From assembly GCF_018139145.2 (NCBI RefSeq), contig NC_059485.1, positions 15,189,698 through 15,253,697 on the forward strand: a stretch of 64,000 bases of DNA, given 5' to 3'. The translations under genes and the position numbers were made by a program. This DNA is from Gymnogyps californianus. Its lineage: Eukaryota > Chordata > Aves > Accipitriformes > Cathartidae. Position 1 is the stretch's first letter. Each line of letters begins with the position of its first letter. Shown here piece after piece: positions 24,789 through 39,290 of the stretch. A model generated the notes under the pieces. That model was not told the DNA's origin and ran no database searches. It worked only from the letters and a program-made list of their open reading frames with translations.

Positions 24789-27700
24789 TGAACACTTGAT
24801 TTCTAATGTTATCTCTCCCAACAACTTCCTCAGGACAATGTAAACCTATGGGGATCATGCTACTGATCAGAACAACAGAAGAGGTTAGAATAAGCACCGA
24901 AGAACAGAAAATCATAACACTGTTGTATCAATGCCAGATGGAAAGAGCCTTTCCTGTCATCCACTTATCAACTTTTTTACTTCTGGTTAATTCCATTTTA
25001 TATTAGAAGGGAATAAAGAAAGGATGGCCTTTTTAATCTCACCTTCATTTAGGTTTTAATCAACCTTTGTCAGTGCCCTTGGAGCACACCAGCAAAAGAC
25101 CGGTGTAAATTTGTGTAGAGGAGGAGGACATCAGAAGACGACTACTTCTATTTTTATTGAAATCAGAACTTTAGCTGACATTAAGGTTATTAGTTGGATA
25201 CGAGTAAGATTTTATTGCTGCAAGAAATAAGACAAAGAGTAAGTAGTCTCCTTGTAAGACCTGAGATGTGTGCAATTCTTCTGCAGTGCAACAAAGGAGG
25301 ATGAGACACCAAAAATTTAACTTAAACTCTTTGACTGAGAGCATCTCACCTTTTCTCAAGATTTTTCAATAGTGATTTGTTGCTAACCAGAAGAAATGCA
25401 ACCCATGATACTGTTTAGTAAAAAAGCAAATCACCAAAATGCATGTTACTGAACACCAGGAACAAATGAAAATAAGAAATGTAATATTCCCCTACAAGTT
25501 TTGACTTGTGTTGCTCAAACGTGAACTGCACTGAAAGTTCATATCCTGTTGTTCCCACAGACATATCTTTTGCACATCTGGATTATAAATGCTATTATTG
25601 GAACATGCCTCTGGTATTGCAATGACAGAAAAGTGCTACATAGCTGCTTCTACAGAGCTGTCAGATTTCAGGATAAGTAATGAGTCAACTGGGACTAGTG
25701 AATTCTTATAGAAATTATTTTCAAAGGTTTTTATAATTCCCTCAAATTTTTTTTTAATGATAGGTCTCCTTCACAGCCTGCTTCCTTAGATGCTTGTGTA
25801 ATCTAGTACTACTGCATAAGCAATGGAAGTCAACAACTTTTGTTGCTGTCTACTGATCTATTTGGCCATTTGTGGTACTAGCAAGAGAGCTAAATTTCCT
25901 GAATTCTTATCCTCTACTGTTCAGCCCTGATTAGCTCTTTAAGATCATACAAACAAAACACTGAACAGTTTTGTGCTCCATAGCCCTAATTCCTCGCGAA
26001 GCTACGCAAATAATCAGTGTCTACTACTATCACAGATCAGATGCCACCTGCTCTAACTCAGCTTCCTTCATAAATCTGTGAAAATAACTTTCCCTTAGAG
26101 TTTCCATAAAGCAGTTTCAAAGTTCATCGTCTGCTGGAAGTGGGCACACACCATTTGTATAATTTTAGTGCAAATAAGCACTTAAAACTATTCTCAAGCA
26201 AAATATACAAGAATATGACGATGAGAGAAAATGCACATAAACTGTACAATGCATTAATTTTACAGCAAAGCCAAGGATAACATCCTTAGTGGAAGTCAAT
26301 AAACTGTGTTGATCTACCCCAGCAGAAATTCTGATCCTGGTTTTCTCTGCCATTAAAATCCATCTCTGCATTGCATACCAGAAAAAAGCCCAGGAATGCT
26401 CCATTCCCACGCATGCATTTGAAGACACCTGCATGGTTTGTTTGGTTGTATCCAAACACATATGTTTGTTTATAAAGAGCAGTTCTTAAGAGACACACCC
26501 TACCAAACCATTTAGCAATAAACATTATAGGAAAAAAAACCCAAACAAAACCACAGTTCCTTCCCCCTCCACCCCGCAATGGGTTTCTGGAAACACCTTG
26601 AAAAAGTTCCCTACAAACAGCATTACCCTGGCATTCCTTCATTTTTTAGAAAACTGTATTTAGGAGTTCCTGTTTGATTTTCCATTTGTCACATGTTTGT
26701 GGAGAGTCAAAACTGCAAGTGTAATCCTCCAAATCTATTGAGGAGCATTTACAGACACTTGAAGGAACAGATTTGAAATCCCTGTTTTACATTCACATCT
26801 TTTGCTGCTGATGCACACGGATAGGTGAGAGGGAGATTGCAAAGTATTTCTAACAAGCCCTTGCACAAAAAAGTGAGGAATTTTCATTCTGTGCTAAAAA
26901 CTGAATGCCATTTTGCAAAATGACATTTAAACAAGCACCTGGAACATCAGTCCTACATGACTTAATAATGCATACTTGAATTCAGTTCTTCATGTATATA
27001 CAAGGGGTAGTTTAGTTCATGTTAAAATGATATTAACAACTTTACTTCAATGGAAAAGCTGTGGTACATAAAACAACCACATTACATTAACAGCATTTCA
27101 AAGGCCTCAAATGTACACATGTAAGAAACAGCTGTAGATAGCTGTAGCTCTGTAACAGTAGAGCAGCAGCTCAATAGCCATAAAAATACTACAAACTCAC
27201 ATTCTTCCTTAAACTTTTTTAATAGGTGACTTTCTGCAATGATGAAAGCTACAGAAGGCCTGATTTTCAGATTTATTCATTATTAGTGTCTGGAAAATTT
27301 TCTTCTACATTTTATTTTTGAGACAAAAACAATCACATGCTGTGTAGCTGGAATTTTTCAGTGATTTACCTTCATCCATCCAGAGAGAGTACAGTGGACA
27401 TCAGTGTTACATAAAGAAACTTAAAACAGTTGACAGGTACATTAAAACAAACAAACAAAAAATTCAAAACAGATAACGAAACTAGCACTCTTCCAACAGG
27501 AAATCCATTTGTAGAAGAGTCAAGTTCTACAGTGTTGTCTCCCTGCTTGTACAGTACAACTTCTTTTGGCGGGGGAGTACCAAGAGTTGTTCTGCCCCGA
27601 GTAAGATCTGGGAGAGTAAAAGCACTTTGAGCACTGCCTTCCCCAACTGATGCTCTGGCAACAGTGTAAACTTTTACTCAAAAATAATTCAAGTTAATTA

Positions 27701-30054
27701 ATACTTTTTCTGTAATCAGTAAGAGTCCATCAGTAGCTGTTTCAGTAATAAATGAAAGTTAATACACATTTCTAATTTTTGTATTAGCATTCACAACTCA
27801 AGAGCGTTATTTCAATATAAAATGTATGGTGAAATCAATTTAGTAGTGGTGAAATCAACTTAACCCATATATTATAAACTAGAAATTCACTATTAAATAA
27901 AAACTGCCCGAGATCATCACATATTTTCTAATGGAGTAGCATTTATTCAACCAAAATAAAAGATTATTGTGCAAATACTAGACAACTAATTACATAATGT
28001 ACCTTTCCAAAATTACATAATATGGGTGCAGCTTGTTTCCCTGTTTTCTGTTTGAAAAATAGATTGTTTAATAACCCATCAAAGCTATCTGTAAACCAAG
28101 GAAACAATAGAGCAGATGTTGACTGTTGTCTTGTGCCTCACAGACATAATTAAATACAATGAAACACACACTCAAATAATAGAGGACAAACAAATACAAA
28201 AATGGTACTCTATAAACATAAACCTCATTTACTGGGCACCTGTCTTATATTAATCTGTGATATTTAAACCAGTGATGAAAATGGAAAAGAAGGTATTTAT
28301 CTGCCTTCAGACTACAGAACAAACTACAAACAAAAAATTCCTCTCAGTATTAAGTAGCTTTAGCTTCTGCAATACTGATTCCCACATTGTTGACTTTCAT
28401 AAAGCTAGGAGGGAACCATATTTTCTATTGTAACAAAGCCAGGACCGGGCAGTGTCATTTTCTGTAAGCAAAAGCTACATGAATCAATGACTCTGAATGA
28501 TCCAAATAGACTAAAACCACTGTGCCTGCTGTGTAATACAAAGTCTTAAGATTCCCCTGGAAAGCCAGATTTCCTTTAACTGCAAAACACGTTCCCTGTA
28601 ATTATTTTCTACCCCCTCGCCCTTTTGTAAAACAATAATGGAAAGTAAAAATTAGATTCCGTAAATATCAAACCAAGTGTTTATTTTCTTATAAATGAAG
28701 CAGACTTTAGGACACTAGGAAAGTGTCCCATAACATTGTTTAATACACTAATTTCACATCAGAATTTGAGACTTTTTTTTAACACCATCCTTTATCTTCA
28801 TTTCTTTAATCAAATGTAGATACATATTTTCTTTAGTAATATCAATAACAATCCACTATTTGAAAAGAATCATTATGTAAATTAATACAAAATTAAGTAC
28901 CCAATCCTGCAGTTGCTATTAGGAAATAAAGTTTCCAGATAAAAAAACAACTTTGAAAATTAACCCTCACATTTATTGCAAAAGAACATGGAAGCATATT
29001 TTTGCTAATAAAAAATTATCTTGATTTTTAAATGATAAATGCTTTAATAAGTGTTATTAAATTTATTTTAGATAAAGAATACAAAATTGCTTTGTTTACT
29101 GCAAACATATTTTGCCTTTACATTTTATTTAGTTATTTCTAAGAAACAAGACAGAATATAATGTGATCTGCATCTCTTTATGTTAATAAAACAATGCTAG
29201 CCTCTTTCCATAGACAACACCATAAAGCATAAATACCAAATGGAAAACAAATGGAAGTATAATGCCACTGTGAAGCAAACCAATCAACCCTAAAACAGCT
29301 GAGATAGAATGAATGAACTACTGGATGAGATCTTTATAGAAAAGAAATGAAAATATCCCTAGGTGAATCAGATTAAAAAAAGAAAAAAAAACCCAACCAC
29401 CTTCAGCAGCTCTGAAAGGTTGTAAAGCACTAAATTCCTTTGATTTATGAAGGCAGCATTCACCACATTGAGCAAAACAACTCAGCATGCCAGGATCCTT
29501 TTACCTGAAATTCCTTTATTAACACAACCTGGCTCTGCTAGTGAACAAAAGCAGTGGTACGGTGTGTATAAAGCATTACTACTACGCTGTGCAATGGCTG
29601 AATTTCCTGTGTGAGCTGGAAAGCCTTCCTGCACAACAGGGATTTTGGGGTTGGAATTGGCTGCTATGAAATGTACTTCATCATTCTCCGTGTTTGACGC
29701 TTCCCAATAGCTTTGTACTTTTCCTCTCCTTTTTCTCCCCCAAGCCCAGCAACTGCAATAGAAATTTATTGGATTTTATGTCTGCAAATAAAGGGAGAGA
29801 AAAGAAGGAAAGAAGCAAGTAAGCCCATTTAGAAGCAGAATCCTTTTCCCTTCATTTAAAGACAGGTTGTGTTCAAATAAAATCTACTACTAAGGAATAA
29901 ATTTTGAATTTTTTAAATGTTCAGTTTACCACTTTAAACTGAAAAAGAAACTGAGAAAACTTATTGAAAGTGGGGTTAGTCTTAACAAAAAAATAAAATC
30001 AACTATCACTGAAAAGGTGACGCCTCTCCAAATGAAGTAATTTTCCATTGGAGC

Positions 30055-30078
30055 ATTTATTTATTTATTTATTTTTTT
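30055..30078. repeat. TTTA microsatellite
   Basis: About four ATTT units followed by a T run. Confidence 0.8.
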
Positions 30079-30245
30079 AAGAGCAGGCAGAAAGAAGGGC
30101 AATGTCTGGGCACAAGGTACTCCTGAAGTTAGCTGTATCAGTGTTTTTACTTTAGGTGTAACAAAAATCATTCCACAGAGCAACAGGCAATTTCATGTGC
30201 ATGTGCTAAGTGTGGTATGCTAAGCGGAGCTGGAAAAGATGGTAC

Positions 30246-30364
30246 CAATGGGAAAGGAAAAATAAACCAAAACTCTTGGAATTGCAATTTCTGAACACTC
30301 CTGTATTTTTGCAGTGGCACAAACTGAACTTGGATAGGGAACATCAAAACTACTTATCTTGCCT
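30246..30364 (-). CDS. weak candidate coding exon, product unidentified
   Basis: On the minus strand a T-rich tract ending CTTCAG precedes 30364 and ATTG|GTACCA follows 30246. The 119 bp are open in one frame (one base, 39 codons, one base). The peptide starts GKISSFDVPYPSSVCATA and ends YFSFPIG. No family is recognised, and its phases do not join directly with the nearest candidates. Length and splice sites are within what chance would produce in this much sequence. Confidence 0.17.
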
Positions 30365-33300
30365 CTGAAGTACATGAAATACAACAACAAAGTTGAATGT
30401 TTTTTCAAACTTTGAAATGAAATAGCAAGTAGTCTTTATAAAACATTCTGCACTAAAATATTCCTTTTGAAGCTAGACTTAGAAAAAATAAAGAGTATGA
30501 GAGAGAGTAATGCTGAAAAAGCAGTCTCAAACCATATGCTACCCATCAGGAAAAATGACACACATTATAAAGGTAACTAAGGATACAATCAGTCTTTCAG
30601 CTAGGCCAGAGCATGATTCTGAATGTATCAAGCATCAGCACCACCGACAAACAAATTTATCGCCATCTAAGCAGTAAATATTTAAGACACTTGGAATGCA
30701 GTTTTGCAAAAGTGAACGAGCTAAAGTCAGAATAGGGAAACATTCCAATGTGCCATTTTACACTTATGCAGCCATCCAGCAGACTGAAGATTACCAGAAT
30801 AAGCCTGCAATGCATGCAGAAGTCCCTCTGCATTACACAATAATGACATTCTGAACGGAAATAAATGAAGCCCCTGCAGTGCTCTTCTGTCAGCTTTTGA
30901 AAGTAAATAACTTCGCTTCTGACAAAAGAGACATTTTTTTAACTCCTCCTGCCATAGAGCATTAATTGAGCTATGCAGCCATGTAACATCCAGAGGTAGG
31001 ACTAATACATGACAAGGAAAAAAAGCTTAAGAAAGGAGGGGACACTCATTGACCATATGGGCTGCCTGACTTCTTTTCACCCCCAAATTTTCACACTAGC
31101 TCTGTTTTGACAAGATCTTATTCTCTGGGAGAACTTTTAACAGGTTTTTTGTCTCACTCTGTAATGCTTACTGAAACTTATTTCAAACAAATACTTTAAT
31201 TTCACACTGTTTATGAAAGACGGTGCCATTACAAAAGATAAGCTTATATTTTAAAAGTTCTTATCACTCCTTGTTTGTGAAGAAAGTTTCATGCCCACAA
31301 TCAATACCTGTAATTAACTATTTAATTTATAGAAGGCTTACTGGCCACACTAGAGATAATAAAGATAGCTATAAAAGAAGAGGCTATGAGAAGCAAAACC
31401 AAAGAACCAGTCTTCAAAACTATGTAATAATAATAAATGTTAGTGCAAGTCAGTGAGGAATTGAGGCAAAGCATATCATAACTATAAGTATATACACACA
31501 CCTCACAAATATATGAGATGATACTATTAAATTCATGCACAGTTACAAAAAAGGCATATTCAAGATGTTACAGATAAGACCACCAACAATTTTTGGTATG
31601 TTTTGATATAAATGGTCAAAAGGTAAATTTGAAAAATAGTCTAAGATGAAAGCACTTGCATTCTTATTCATGAGCATCTGAACATCTTAAGTATTTCAGT
31701 TCTAAAGTACCACACACTTTCTTTCCATATCTGGGGGAAAAAATAAAAATCAGTGACTCACTGTGAACAAAAAATAATTCACTGAATGCTTCAGTTCTTA
31801 CTACAGTATCTAATTTTAATTCTGCATGTGTTCAACACAACGAGAAAGAACAAGATCAAAACACAGTGAGATCTCTCCACAGCTGGAGCCTGCTATAGTG
31901 CAAAAGACCAAAGGCCCAACTACAACTAGTCAAGATACTATAGACATTAGATATGCTATTTTCTATAATTAAATTCACTGGGCTGCTGCACTGACAGAGT
32001 AGGAGGGGAAGCAAAATGTAAAAGAAGTCAATGGCGCTGCACTAGGCAACTTAGAGGTAAATGAGCAATGCTATCAAAGAAATGACAGGAGTTCCTCAGG
32101 AGAGCTCTTACACTACACATCACACTTTAAAACTGATAAATCAATCGCACATACACCTTTAAAAGGCAGGAAAGCTTGAAGGATTCTTAGAGGGTGTTGA
32201 CTTCTCCTTTCCACTAACATTATTCTAACTCTATAAAGCAAGGTGATAAATTCTAGTGTCACAATTTTCACCACTTTCATTTATACTACCTATTAAATAC
32301 TTCAAAAATATTTTAAACAGAATTAATATTAACATGATAGTATTTATTTACCAGTTCAGAAATACACACATTGAAAAACAAAAAGCTTCTAGTCTAGTAT
32401 TGCATGGCTACTCGTCAAAAAATCTAAAGATACTGAATGAAATATCTACTGGTTGCCCTGAGAAAAACCCCTGCTTACATAACCACTGCACGCTTTCCTC
32501 GGCATAAAATACCACACTGCATATTTTTTCAGAAAATAACCATCTATATACATATTTAGCAAATATCAATGAATAGTGACAACTTACGGACAGCTCACAA
32601 CAGAAAATCCAGCCATCACTTTTCAGCTGAAGCGTTTTAAAATGTTCAAAGAGCCCAGTTACAAAAACAGTGATGCTAAGCCAAAAATATTCACACCTGC
32701 TTCTGCCACATGGAAGCTCCTTTGCAACTGCTCTTGCTCTTATATTCCAAAGCACCAAATAATCTTAACTGATTCTGGTTGGTTGGGGGGGTTTGTGCTT
32801 GGGGTTGGGTTTGGTGTTTTGTTTGGGGGGGGGGGGGGGGGGTTGTTTGGTTTGGGTTTGTTTTTTGTTTTTTTTTTCTTTTTTCTTCTTCTAGTATTTA
32901 AAGAGAGGAGTACTTAACTAAAGCACCTCCTCTCGCTATTGTGAGAAGAGACTGACCTTGTTTGACAAGGCTGTAGTTAAATGCCCCAAACTAGCTCTTA
33001 TTCAGAATGAGTACTACTGTAGCACTTGATCCCTAAGCCACTTCTCATTAGTCTCTGGAAAGCAACAAAACAGCTCTTCTGAGACAAAAGATATGTAAAC
33101 ATGTAAATTTGTCTTGAATCAGAGGTGGAGTCTCAAATACCAGCTTCGAAGTTTATTGGTGAATACCAAACGACCTTATTTACCCTAATTAAGATAAACA
33201 GCACATCAAGACATCATTCCTTACTTCTGCATTAGCAGTATTTCTGGATGCAACAATTACACTCCCACCTTTTGAAGTCTGTCTCATTCATGTACTAAAA

Positions 33301-36300
33301 TTCCCTAAGAGTGCCACACTGCCCCCTTAGGTGCAAATGCATCCACAAGATACTGTTTGTAGCATGGTAATTCCTTTTTTTGTTTTAACAGAGTACTATA
33401 TTTATCTGACAAAGTACAGTTTTTTTACCCTACACATAGGAATAAACAAGTACTATGTTTCTCTTGGGGCAGTGAAGCTGGTTAAATGAATCAGAAAACC
33501 CTGAAAAGATTGCCTACCCTCAGTCCATCAGCTACTGGACAATTATTCAAGGCCCAGCTGTAAGAAAAACAGATGGTGAGTGAGCATTAGTAACGTGGAC
33601 TTCTTTTCACTCATGCAGTCATAAACAGAGGTTATATGTTCTCACATGAAAATTGCCATGAAATAGGAGACTGAGGAACAAAATTGTGCAAAGACTCCCA
33701 TTTGTTAGCTAACAGATGCTTAAAATTTTCATGAGCTAAAGTCAGATTAACTGATTTTACAGGAGAGCCACAAAGTGAGTGAGTACTATAAACGGACTAG
33801 ATAAAGAAAGGCAGTGTTCTCATGATAGGTTTAAACAGTGTCATCATAAAACATCAGTTATTGAATTCAACTGACATACCTGATCCTTTGAAGACTCACT
33901 AAAGCATAAAATGCAAAAGACACATACTTAGAACTGTAACTGCAATGGTGGCATTCAGCAATTGATGTGCTTGTGCTCTATAAAAAACGTAAACTGTATC
34001 CAGGAATTGTTCATCCATTTTAATTCTGTACACAATTTTAGAACAAAGATAATCTGTTCTAATCCTTATTCCATTATTGACACTATTGACTACATCAATT
34101 GAAAATGCTACCAAATAAATCAACGTTGAATTAAGCCATGAAGAAAGAATGTGATAAAAAGTATTTCAGACTCCTATAAATCATCAGATCCAGAAGCATG
34201 ACATAAGTAACTGAGTGGGGAATTCAGCATTTCTCCATAGTCATAATGCTTAAGGCCCAAATAAAATTACACTAATTTACCATGTAAGCACTAATGGAAT
34301 AGCTGGGGTAGAGATGGAAGGTTTGTTGGTTTTTATTTTGTTTTCATGGTGGATTCTTTTCATCATCGATACGAGAGCTGTACCGTGAACTACTTTCTTG
34401 TTAAAGACAGAAAAGGTTGATATTGAAGTTTCAGTTCAATTGTTTTCGATCTGTGAATGTCCACTATGAGCAATTGCTCCATTTAAGAGGAATTACCCTT
34501 TGTACAAACCACTTCACTATTTAAAACAAAGCACATCTATCATCATTAAACAGAAAAAAAATTTACCATTTTTAAAATAATGACAGCAGCACTGTACACT
34601 ATGACATGGAATATTATGTGATGTTTCAAAACAACAGTTGACTTTGTTGCTTTACTCAGAAAATACCAACTAAATAACCCCATGTCCAGGCAAACATACA
34701 TCACAGGGAAATACCAGTTAACAGAACTAAGCCTCCATTAATATACACTAAATCCCAATTTACAGGTGGTCAAAATTTTGCTGCAAAAATTACTTCATGC
34801 TAGCATTTGATGTAAGCTTGTGGTCAGAAATTACTCCTTACATTGATGTGTCGCATTAAGGAGGAGAAGAGAAAATAGATGTATTTAGCTGTTTCTAACA
34901 CCATAAAATATTACCAAATGATAGGGTGCACTACAAATCCAAGTTCCCTTTTCCTGTATCTTTAAATATTGACATTAGGTAAAATTCTAACCCAAATGCA
35001 TCTACACTTTCCCCAATTGTCCCTATCTTTATAATGACGCAGTATAAACTTCCAAATCAAAACCATATATCCTCCTTCTGTTCATTGCTGCCACTGACAC
35101 AGTCATTTTGGTTTTAATGTTGTTTGAAAACTCTTTCTAGGTTTCTGAAGTTAGAAGCATCTTACTAAGAGAACATCCAAATAATTTCAGACCATTTCAA
35201 ATAGCTTAACTAACTCAGAAGTATCCTTCAGTTTTTGTTGGCTTTTTCAAGTGAATATCTTATTGGCAGTTAATCTATAATGTGAACTAGGCCTCTGTAC
35301 TTTATTTATTTTCAACTTTATTTTCAACAGTTAAGCTTTAAATTTTTTTAGGTAAAGCATCCTGTATGCACAAACTGTTTTGAAAAAAAATTTAGTTCCT
35401 CACTTAGCTCTTAAAACATTATATACGTGCGTAATCTGGAAGATATCAGAGCAAATACTTAAGTTTCTAGCACTGGACAATGTAGTAGAGCACTTCTGTG
35501 GGTACACTGCGGAAAACAATTTATCCATTTATACTAAACAAACTGACCAAGCGGTATTAGTTTAGAAAATAAATGATGGCCAATTTTAAATGACTACCAA
35601 AACACAGATTTTCCCAAATGATTAATACAGCTCCACAGAAAACCATCATCCTCATGGCTACATAGATATTTATTGACAGGAAGACTGGTCTGCCCATCTT
35701 GAAAACGTAATGCCTTTTATAGTCTTTCAGGAAATCATATCCAATTATAAAACTCATGTGTGACAATACTAGCGTATTTAGCAGATACACGCAAAAATAG
35801 AGAATAATTTTTGTCATATATTCTAAATAGTAAAGTTTAACAACTGAGAGTTCAGTTGTAATACAGATGTCTGAATTCATTTTAATTGAGGTGCAAGTAA
35901 GCAGACTTATCTGAAGTGCAATTTTTAGAGGAAAAAATACTTGATAGGTTCACATAATGTCTATATACTGCTGGTCACAGGGTCCACAGGCAGGGGGGAA
36001 TCACTAGTTATTAAGTTGCCAGATAAAGCTTTTAGGTTACCAGTGTTTAAGATTGATAGACAACTTCATAGTGAGAAAAACATTTACAGTTTCACTGAAA
36101 TAGTGATATTTGCACTAAACATACAACACATGTATTTTCCTAGGTTTGCTAGAAATTGTCAGATATAGGAAAAATAGGAAAAAAAACCAAGTAGACTGTC
36201 ATGGTAAAAGTTTATTAATGTTTTTCAAAAATATAAAACACTTCTTACCCTTTCCTATTTAAAACCAGAACCATGTTACGTTAGCTTTGTAGGTAATGTC

Positions 36301-38532
36301 ACCACAGTACTATCTTTCTGCCTGAATAATTTTGAGATAAAGTAACACTGTTTCTAACGAAATACTTAACCAAGTACAGAAAATAATAAATCTTATTTGA
36401 ATTAAGATGATAATTATCTGACTCTCTAGGAATCCAGAATAACTAAAATGCCAACCAGCAATCAAAAGAAGCAACAAGCACAGAATTTTGAATCTGCCAC
36501 AATTATCATCAGGAATTCAGATGACTTTAACTTTTATATAATTGTGATTAGTAGATGCAGAGTGAGTCTAAACTGACAATAGGATTATCCAGACGAGAAA
36601 GCCAACATTTAAAAAAAAAAAGACAAACCAAAAAACCAAACAAACTTTCAGTGTGGCAGTTAATCCACTTAAAGAGTTAAAAATTATCCGCTAGATATAG
36701 CACTTTGTAAAGTGCATTAGCAATCACTTCTCATCTTTCTCTCAAGTGGAATAGATGGAACTGAATTCACTATTTTAAAGTAACCATTATGGTTGCACAG
36801 TTTCTTAAACCTTAAAGCAGTGCCATACTATAGGTGTGTTTGCATAATGATACTGCAATAGCTCACACAGAAAGGTTATTATAGCACCTAACCTCATCTT
36901 TATGTTATCCTTTATCAGCTCCTTGTGTGGCCATGTTGACCTCTCACCTTAATTCACATTTTTCCTTTCAAAACCTGGATCTTTAACATACAAATTGTTG
37001 TTTGGCAAACTCAAAAGAACAAATCCAACAAAATACAGGAGTACATTTTGTATACAGCCAGTAAGTGCACAAGTCACACTGGATCATTAAAGCTGATCTA
37101 TAAATGTCATTTCCAAAACGTATCCAGAATACAGAACTACTAAGAACATACATTTTAGTTATGACATGCAATTTATTTAAATATTAATTTCATCATATTT
37201 ATCTGATGCAAATTTTAATTGTAGACATATGAATCCCCCCCCCACATGTATAATCTAGGGCGTATACAAGAATCTTTTATTATGCACTCCCATGCTGCAA
37301 GTCAGAAATGGTTTATGCTACACTAATGGAAAAAAGCTACAGAAGGGTTTATATCCTGCAAATACTTGAGTTCTGTTCTTTGATCAGTAATAGAAAACAA
37401 ATATTCTGAAATAAAAATAAGCTCAAATCTATTTTATTTGATCTTTAAGAACAAAAAGAAATACTGTAAAACATCTTTCAGGCATTTGTAAATACAGAAA
37501 TAAAGTTAGAGACTTTCATGGAAGTCAGTATGCACATAAACTATTGTAGTGGAAGTTGGAAGAAATGCCCCTATTTGTTACAGTAGGTACAAGAATTTTT
37601 TTCCCCCCGAAGTTTCAGCAGAAAGTAACAGAATAAACAGGATTAATCATTTTTGCATGATAACATATTTCTGTCTTGGCTCTACATACTTACTAGATGA
37701 CACTATAATGGTGGACTCAGTTATAAAATAGAGAAGTAGAATACAACGATGATTCCAAAATACTAGTTTAAAAAATAATGTGTTATTATCCATTTATTTA
37801 TTTCATGTTATAACAGAGAGGGGGTACCAAATCGTAAATAATTTGGGGAAGGAGAGGGGTGGAAATACTTTTAAAAACCCCACTAGAAGCAAAAATCACA
37901 TGAAATGAATTTAAAAAAAAAAAAATCTTAAAAATGGACTACAAATTGGTATTGTTTTGCTGATATCAGAACATTTTTTTAAACCCAGTCCAATACACTT
38001 CAGTGATAGAAGTATTAATTCTGCACAGATATAGCTTTATAAATCTTTTTTTTTTTCCTTTTTTTTTTGGTAAACTAAAAATCAGCTTGATTTTAATCAG
38101 CAGCATGTTTCAACACAGACTTAAAATTCCTGGCTTCAAAGAAGGCTTAAACAAAATTGCCATTGGGCACATTTACATTAGAAGTATAATTTATGCCTGC
38201 AAGTGAATAAAGAGCAGTCCTTTATGGCTGAAACTCTGCTACAGTATCCACGAGAAATGCAGTCAAAGTACTGTGTTAGACATCTATAAACAGCACCAAT
38301 AAAGACATTGCAAAAAAAACAAACAAAAAGATATGCAAAGGCTTGATGCTCTGTTAAAACATATTTTCTACTCACTCTCACCATTCTTAAGTGCAGGCAC
38401 AACATTCACTCCACACAGTGGGAGACATTTATACAGTCTATTCTCACAAAAAATATCTCCAAGATTACAAATCCCCCAAACGATGCTGACAAAGCAGGCA
38501 CTATAGGAAAAGAAAAAGTTAAGCAAACTTAC
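30365..38532. other. no gene recognised; GT-rich tract
   Basis: Unassigned apart from the G-rich tract at 32776-32890. 30620-30990 has no repeat signature and a mixed base composition that could suit a conserved non-coding element. A 39-bp minus-strand piece ending CTGTCC|GTAAGT near 32577 has a strong donor but is too short to call. Confidence 0.4.
32776..32890. repeat. G/T-rich tract with G18 run
   Basis: The + strand holds G7, G4, G3, then 18 consecutive G at 32825-32842, then more GGT and TTTG blocks and T runs. It meets the simple rule for a G-quadruplex-forming sequence on the + strand. It looks like low-complexity expansion, with no gene association visible. Confidence 0.8.
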
Positions 38533-38676
38533 CTGCTGTAAGTACATAAAAGTCAAGGCACAGGAGAGCTGGGGACACATGCCCACATTCGGCAGTGCCA
38601 CGCAGGTTGCACCCGTAAGGGGATGCTGCATGGTGTTGCTCTGAAGTCTACGTAGAACAAGTGAGGGGGCTTGCAT
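38533..38676 (-). CDS. candidate first coding exon with consensus donor, product unidentified
   Basis: Minus-strand frame open from an ATG at 38676 (second in-frame ATG at 38631) to CAG|GTAAGT at 38533, a full consensus donor, in phase 0. From the second ATG the peptide starts MQHPLTGATCVALPNV and ends TFMYLQQ (33 residues). The exon and the 600 bp upstream of it on this strand are richer in GC and CpG than the flanks (CpG in CGGC, CACGC, CCCGT, TACGT, AGCGCGC), as expected near a promoter. The N-terminus is not recognised. No acceptor is needed if this is a first exon. Upstream ATGs and the modest CpG level are arguments against. Confidence 0.3.
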
Positions 38677-38849
38677 GCAAGCACGTTTGCCCTATCTTGT
38701 CACTACGTTTTTTTTCCTTTTGATTATTTAAGTAAGAAACAGTATTTCTTGAATGCCTTTTTTTCCCCAGCGCTAGATCCCTACATTCATTTGTCAGCTA
38801 AGGCAACTTGGTAGATTTAAACTACGAATTTTTAACAGAGAGGAAAAAA

Positions 38850-39290
38850 AGAAGACACAGCCTGCAGCCTATTGATGAGCAAATGGAACTTCCTCAATGA
38901 CAGAGAGAGCTGAAGCTTGTCTCACAACAGTAGCTGCTGACTAGTAGAGAGAGAGATTGACTCAGTGAGGCTCAGTCGGCTGGTGCTGATGCTGCACAGC
39001 TTCTCATTTGTCAAATGGGTCCTAGGGCAGGGTCTTCACCACTCACCAAAATTCAAATACTGCATTTTAAAAATCCCTGGAGAGGATAGGGAAGGAAAGA
39101 AAGTGAGCGCGCTGCATCGCAGGCATCCATGAGATCTGGGCAATTAGTGTCATTGCCCAGCTGGGACTGAATGCCTGTTATGATTCTGCACGCACACATA
39201 CACACTCACACACACGCTTCCCCCCCCAGGACTCACACCTGACATAAAAAGGGCTTTCCCCTTCTACGAGCAAAGTGTGAAGCATAAAGT
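38850..39290. promoter_or_regulatory. candidate promoter / 5' UTR region
   Basis: Locally raised GC and CpG (CGGCTGG near 38977, AGCGCGCTGCATCGCAGG near 39107), purine-rich GAGAGAGAGA blocks and no repeat signature apart from a CA tract. On the + strand GACATAAAAAGGG near 39241 is TATA-like. On the minus strand the same site reads CCCTTTTTATGTC, upstream of the candidate first exon at 38533-38676. Direction and use are unknown. Confidence 0.25.
39189..39217. repeat. CA-rich microsatellite
   Basis: Imperfect CA repeat with interruptions (CGCACACATACACACTCACA), followed by a C run. Confidence 0.8.

Larger units (their letters stand above)
21661..30245. other. no gene recognised
   Basis: Unassigned AT-rich DNA with a 19-bp tandem duplication at 24751-24788. 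Minus-strand frames at 23905-24099 and 24332-24520 (the latter ending AAAAGGCAG|GTACTC) were considered as exons but lack supporting acceptors. 27.7-29.3 kb is especially AT-rich and free of recognised repeats. Confidence 0.4.
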
